Shown here: positions 20,260 through 21,839 of the stretch, one piece after another | Layout: each line of letters starts with the position of its first letter | Position numbering within the stretch: position 1 is the first letter of the stretch | Source: an uncultured Microbacterium sp. | GTDB lineage: Bacteria > Actinomycetota > Actinomycetes > Actinomycetales > Microbacteriaceae | Assembly: GCA_937926065.1 (NCBI GenBank) | Contig: CALANM010000104.1 | Location: 1-21,839, forward strand | Direction: 5' to 3' | Length of the DNA stretch: 21,839 nucleotides | Position numbers and translations under genes: made by a program | The notes under the pieces: generated by a model | Told to the model about the DNA's origin: nothing | The model's input: only the letters and a program-made list of their open reading frames with translations | Database searches by the model: none

Positions 20260-21513
20260 TCAGGCGACGGGCGCGGACGCCGCGGCGGCCGCCTTGTCTT
20301 CTTCGGTGGCGACGAGCTGACCGCAGGCGCCGTCGATCTCCTTGCCGCGGGTGTCGCGGAGCGTCGTCGGGATGCCGGCTTCGTTGAGGCGGCGCACGAA
20401 CTCGTTCTGCACCGGCACCTCGGATGCCGTCCAGACCGACCCGGGGGTCGGGTTCAGCGGGATCGGGTTGACGTGCACCCAGCCGCGACCGCGGGCGTTG
20501 AGCTTCTCGGCGAGCAGGTCGGCGCGCCAGGCGTGGTCGTTCATGTCCTTGATGAGCGCGTACTCGATCGACACGCGGCGACCGGTCTTCTCGAAGTAGC
20601 CGCGTGCGGCGTCCAGCGCCTCGTCGACCTTCCAGCGCGAGTTGATCGGGATCATCTCGTCGCGCAGATCGTCGTCGGGAGCGTGCAGCGACAGGGCGAA
20701 CGTGACCGGGATGTCCTCGGCGGCGAGCTTGTTGATCGCCGGCACGAGACCGACCGTCGACACGGTTATGCCGCGCGCGCTCATGCCGAGCCCGTGCGTC
20801 GGGTCGACCATCGTGCGCACGGCCTGCATGACGCGGCTGTAGTTGGCGAGCGGCTCTCCCATGCCCATGAAGACGATGTTCGTGACGCGCTCGCCCTTGT
20901 GGTGCGCGGGTCCGAAGCCGCCCTCGGCGATGAGGCGGTTGGCGCGCACGATCTGCTCGACGATCTCCGCTGCCGACATGTTGCGCGTGAGTCCCGCCTG
21001 GCCCGTGGCGCAGAACGGGCAGTTCATGCCGCAGCCGGCCTGGCTCGACACGCACAGCGTGATGCGGCCGGGGTAGCGCATGAGCACCGACTCGACGAGC
21101 GCGCCGTCGTGGAGCTTCCACAGAAACTTGATCGTGTCGCCCTTGTCCGTCTCGAGGCGGCGCACCTCCGTCAGGAGCGGCGGCAGCATCGCGGCGACGA
21201 ACTCCTCACGACCGGCCGCGGGAAGATCGGTCATGGCCGCCGGGTCGGACGTGCAGTGCTGGAAGAAGTGCTTCTCGAGCTGCGTGGCGCGGAAGCCCGG
21301 CATCCCGAGCTCCTTGACCTTCTCGACCCGCTGCTCGGGGGTGAGGTCGGCGAGATGCACGGGAGGCATGCCCCGCTTCGGCGCGGCGAACTGCAGGAGC
21401 GGACGGCCGGAGGCGTCTTTCTGCTGCGTCCACCCCTCGGTGCGGGGGCGCACCTGACGCGGCCCGGTGCTGCGCACGGGCCCGGCATCGCGCACGGGGG
21501 TGGTCTCGGTCAT
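20260..21513 (-). CDS. rlmN: Dual-specificity 23S rRNA/tRNA adenine-C2 methyltransferase (radical SAM)
   Basis: This 417-residue radical-SAM enzyme methylates C2 of A2503 in 23S rRNA and A37 in some tRNAs. The iron-sulfur motif C-x3-C-x2-C is at Cys161, Cys165 and Cys168 (QAGCGMNCPFCATGQAG). Other landmarks are NIVFMGMGEPLANY, SARGITVSTVGLVP, ALSLHAPDD, VHVNPIPLNPTPGS and the C-terminal DGACGQL, where Cys397 is the second catalytic cysteine. The N-terminal 45 or so residues form a low-complexity extension before the usual domain. The ATG at 21513 is preferred; GGAG is only 2 nt away, but a TANNNT box sits 6 nt upstream, so leaderless expression is likely. A short alanine-rich tail follows the last motif. 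Confidence 0.96.
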   Translation of the reverse strand: MTETTPVRDAGPVRSTGPRQVRPRTEGWTQQKDASGRPLLQFAAPKRGMPPVHLADLTPEQRVEKVKELGMPGFRATQLEKHFFQHCTSDPAAMTDLPAAGREEFVAAMLPPLLTEVRRLETDKGDTIKFLWKLHDGALVESVLMRYPGRITLCVSSQAGCGMNCPFCATGQAGLTRNMSAAEIVEQIVRANRLIAEGGFGPAHHKGERVTNIVFMGMGEPLANYSRVMQAVRTMVDPTHGLGMSARGITVSTVGLVPAINKLAAEDIPVTFALSLHAPDDDLRDEMIPINSRWKVDEALDAARGYFEKTGRRVSIEYALIKDMNDHAWRADLLAEKLNARGRGWVHVNPIPLNPTPGSVWTASEVPVQNEFVRRLNEAGIPTTLRDTRGKEIDGACGQLVATEEDKAAAAASAPVA

Positions 21514-21519
21514 TGCTCC

Positions 21520-21525
21520 AGGGTA
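21520..21525 (-). promoter_or_regulatory. -10 box (TACCCT) of a leaderless rlmN transcript
   Basis: TACCCT fits TANNNT, followed by GGAGCA and the ATG, again a 6-nt gap. The transcript would start at or next to the start codon. Confidence 0.45.
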
Positions 21526-21606
21526 TCGAGCCTTGCTGAACATCCGCCGGAGCGGGAGCGAGCGCGCGGACCGCGAGAGGCTCTCGCCGCTGCGAGCGCG
21601 CGGGAG

Positions 21607-21612
21607 TACGGT
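21607..21612 (+). promoter_or_regulatory. Candidate -10 box (TACGGT) for the right-edge gene
   Basis: TACGGT fits TANNNT and is followed by six nucleotides and a GTG at 21619, the start of a 14-codon frame. It would also give the partial gene at 21650 a leader of about 31 nt that includes its GGAG. Confidence 0.35.
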
Positions 21613-21618
21613 GGCGGC

Positions 21619-21663
21619 GTGGACGTGCGGCTGCCCGCGGAGCGGCGACATGGATGCCGCTGA
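21619..21663 (+). CDS. Possible 14-codon leaderless upstream reading frame
   Basis: GTG at 21619 opens a frame reading VDVRLPAERRHGCR and stop. It begins 6 nt after a TANNNT box and ends 11 bases past the first base of the partial gene's ATG, in a different frame. If translated it could couple translation to the downstream start, whose GGAG lies inside it. It may equally be chance; no homology can be claimed for such a short peptide. Confidence 0.25.
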   Translation: MDVRLPAERRHGCR

Positions 21664-21839
21664 CCGCGCCGAACTCGAACGCCTCCGTCGCCGCGTGTTC
21701 GGGCCCGAAGGCGACGACTCCCCTGCGGTCTTGGAGCGGCTGGCCGTGCTCGAGGCGGAGCTGCATGCCGAGCCGCGCGCTCTCTCGCCGAGTGCTGAGC
21801 CCGAGCCGGACCCCCCACGGGAGCCGTCGCCGCCGTCAC
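21650..21839 (+). CDS. Partial unidentified protein, N-terminal 63 residues
   Basis: The frame starts at ATG 21650 with GGAG seven nucleotides upstream and runs off the right edge. The visible N-terminus is ADRAELERLRRRVFGPEGDD followed by an amphipathic stretch AVLERLAVLEAELH, then a proline- and glutamate-rich linker (PEPDPPREPSPP). A charged helical start followed by a Pro/Glu linker is common in small actinobacterial membrane-anchored proteins of unknown function, where a membrane segment follows; that part is outside the window. An in-frame GTG at 21611 would add 13 residues but precedes the predicted transcript start. It is divergent from rlmN. Confidence 0.6.
   Translation, partial: MDAADRAELERLRRRVFGPEGDDSPAVLERLAVLEAELHAEPRALSPSAEPEPDPPREPSPPS

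Noticed and set aside
21510..21839. Minus-strand frame at the right edge
   Set aside because: It overlaps the rlmN start, is Arg/Ala rich, and lies opposite a better plus-strand start with a ribosome binding site.

Overview
The window is high-GC DNA with gene-dense, tightly coupled operons. Gene content and protein style point to an actinobacterium, most likely Microbacteriaceae and probably Microbacterium-like. That assignment is an inference from the methylcitrate operon layout, the FixA/FixB pair, frequent GTG starts and TANNNT-type -10 boxes; no search was run. Nearly everything lies on the minus strand. The plus-strand exceptions are a MarR regulator, an RNase HI gene and a partial gene at the right edge. 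No RNA gene, CRISPR array, insertion sequence or phage gene was seen.

Layout by region. (1) Positions 1-5766 hold an acyl-CoA oxidation block: a partial gene, etfA, etfB, a thiolase, a divergent MarR regulator, then an enoyl-CoA hydratase and an acyl-CoA dehydrogenase. The dehydrogenase has a 22-bp perfect palindrome in its promoter. Together they would oxidise acyl-CoAs and pass electrons to ETF. (2) Positions 5866-12701 hold one six-gene operon: ROK repressor, CUT2 permease, lipoprotein sugar-binding protein, fused double ATPase, an unrecognised cytosolic TIM-barrel glycosidase-like protein with a C-x-C-x2-C motif, and NagB. An inverted repeat overlaps the predicted transcription start and the ROK ribosome binding site, so autoregulation is likely. 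The terminal nagB suggests the imported sugar ends as glucosamine-6-phosphate. This is the best candidate here for an undescribed pathway.

(3) Positions 12714-17615 hold a methylcitrate-cycle operon for propionyl-CoA: a GntR regulator, prpD, prpB and prpC. Directly after the prpC stop codon, in the same frame, lies the 3' end of a secreted pullulanase-type gene. It is a truncated remnant that marks a deletion or recombination junction. (4) Positions 17693-21839 hold housekeeping and stress genes: RNase HI, a glyoxalase/VOC protein, a Nudix hydrolase, an aldo/keto reductase, rlmN and a partial plus-strand gene.

A recurring regulatory feature in the last region is a TANNNT box exactly 6 nt before the start codon of rnhA, the aldo/keto reductase and rlmN. 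This suggests leaderless transcripts. The same arrangement occurs at a 14-codon reading frame in front of the right-edge gene.
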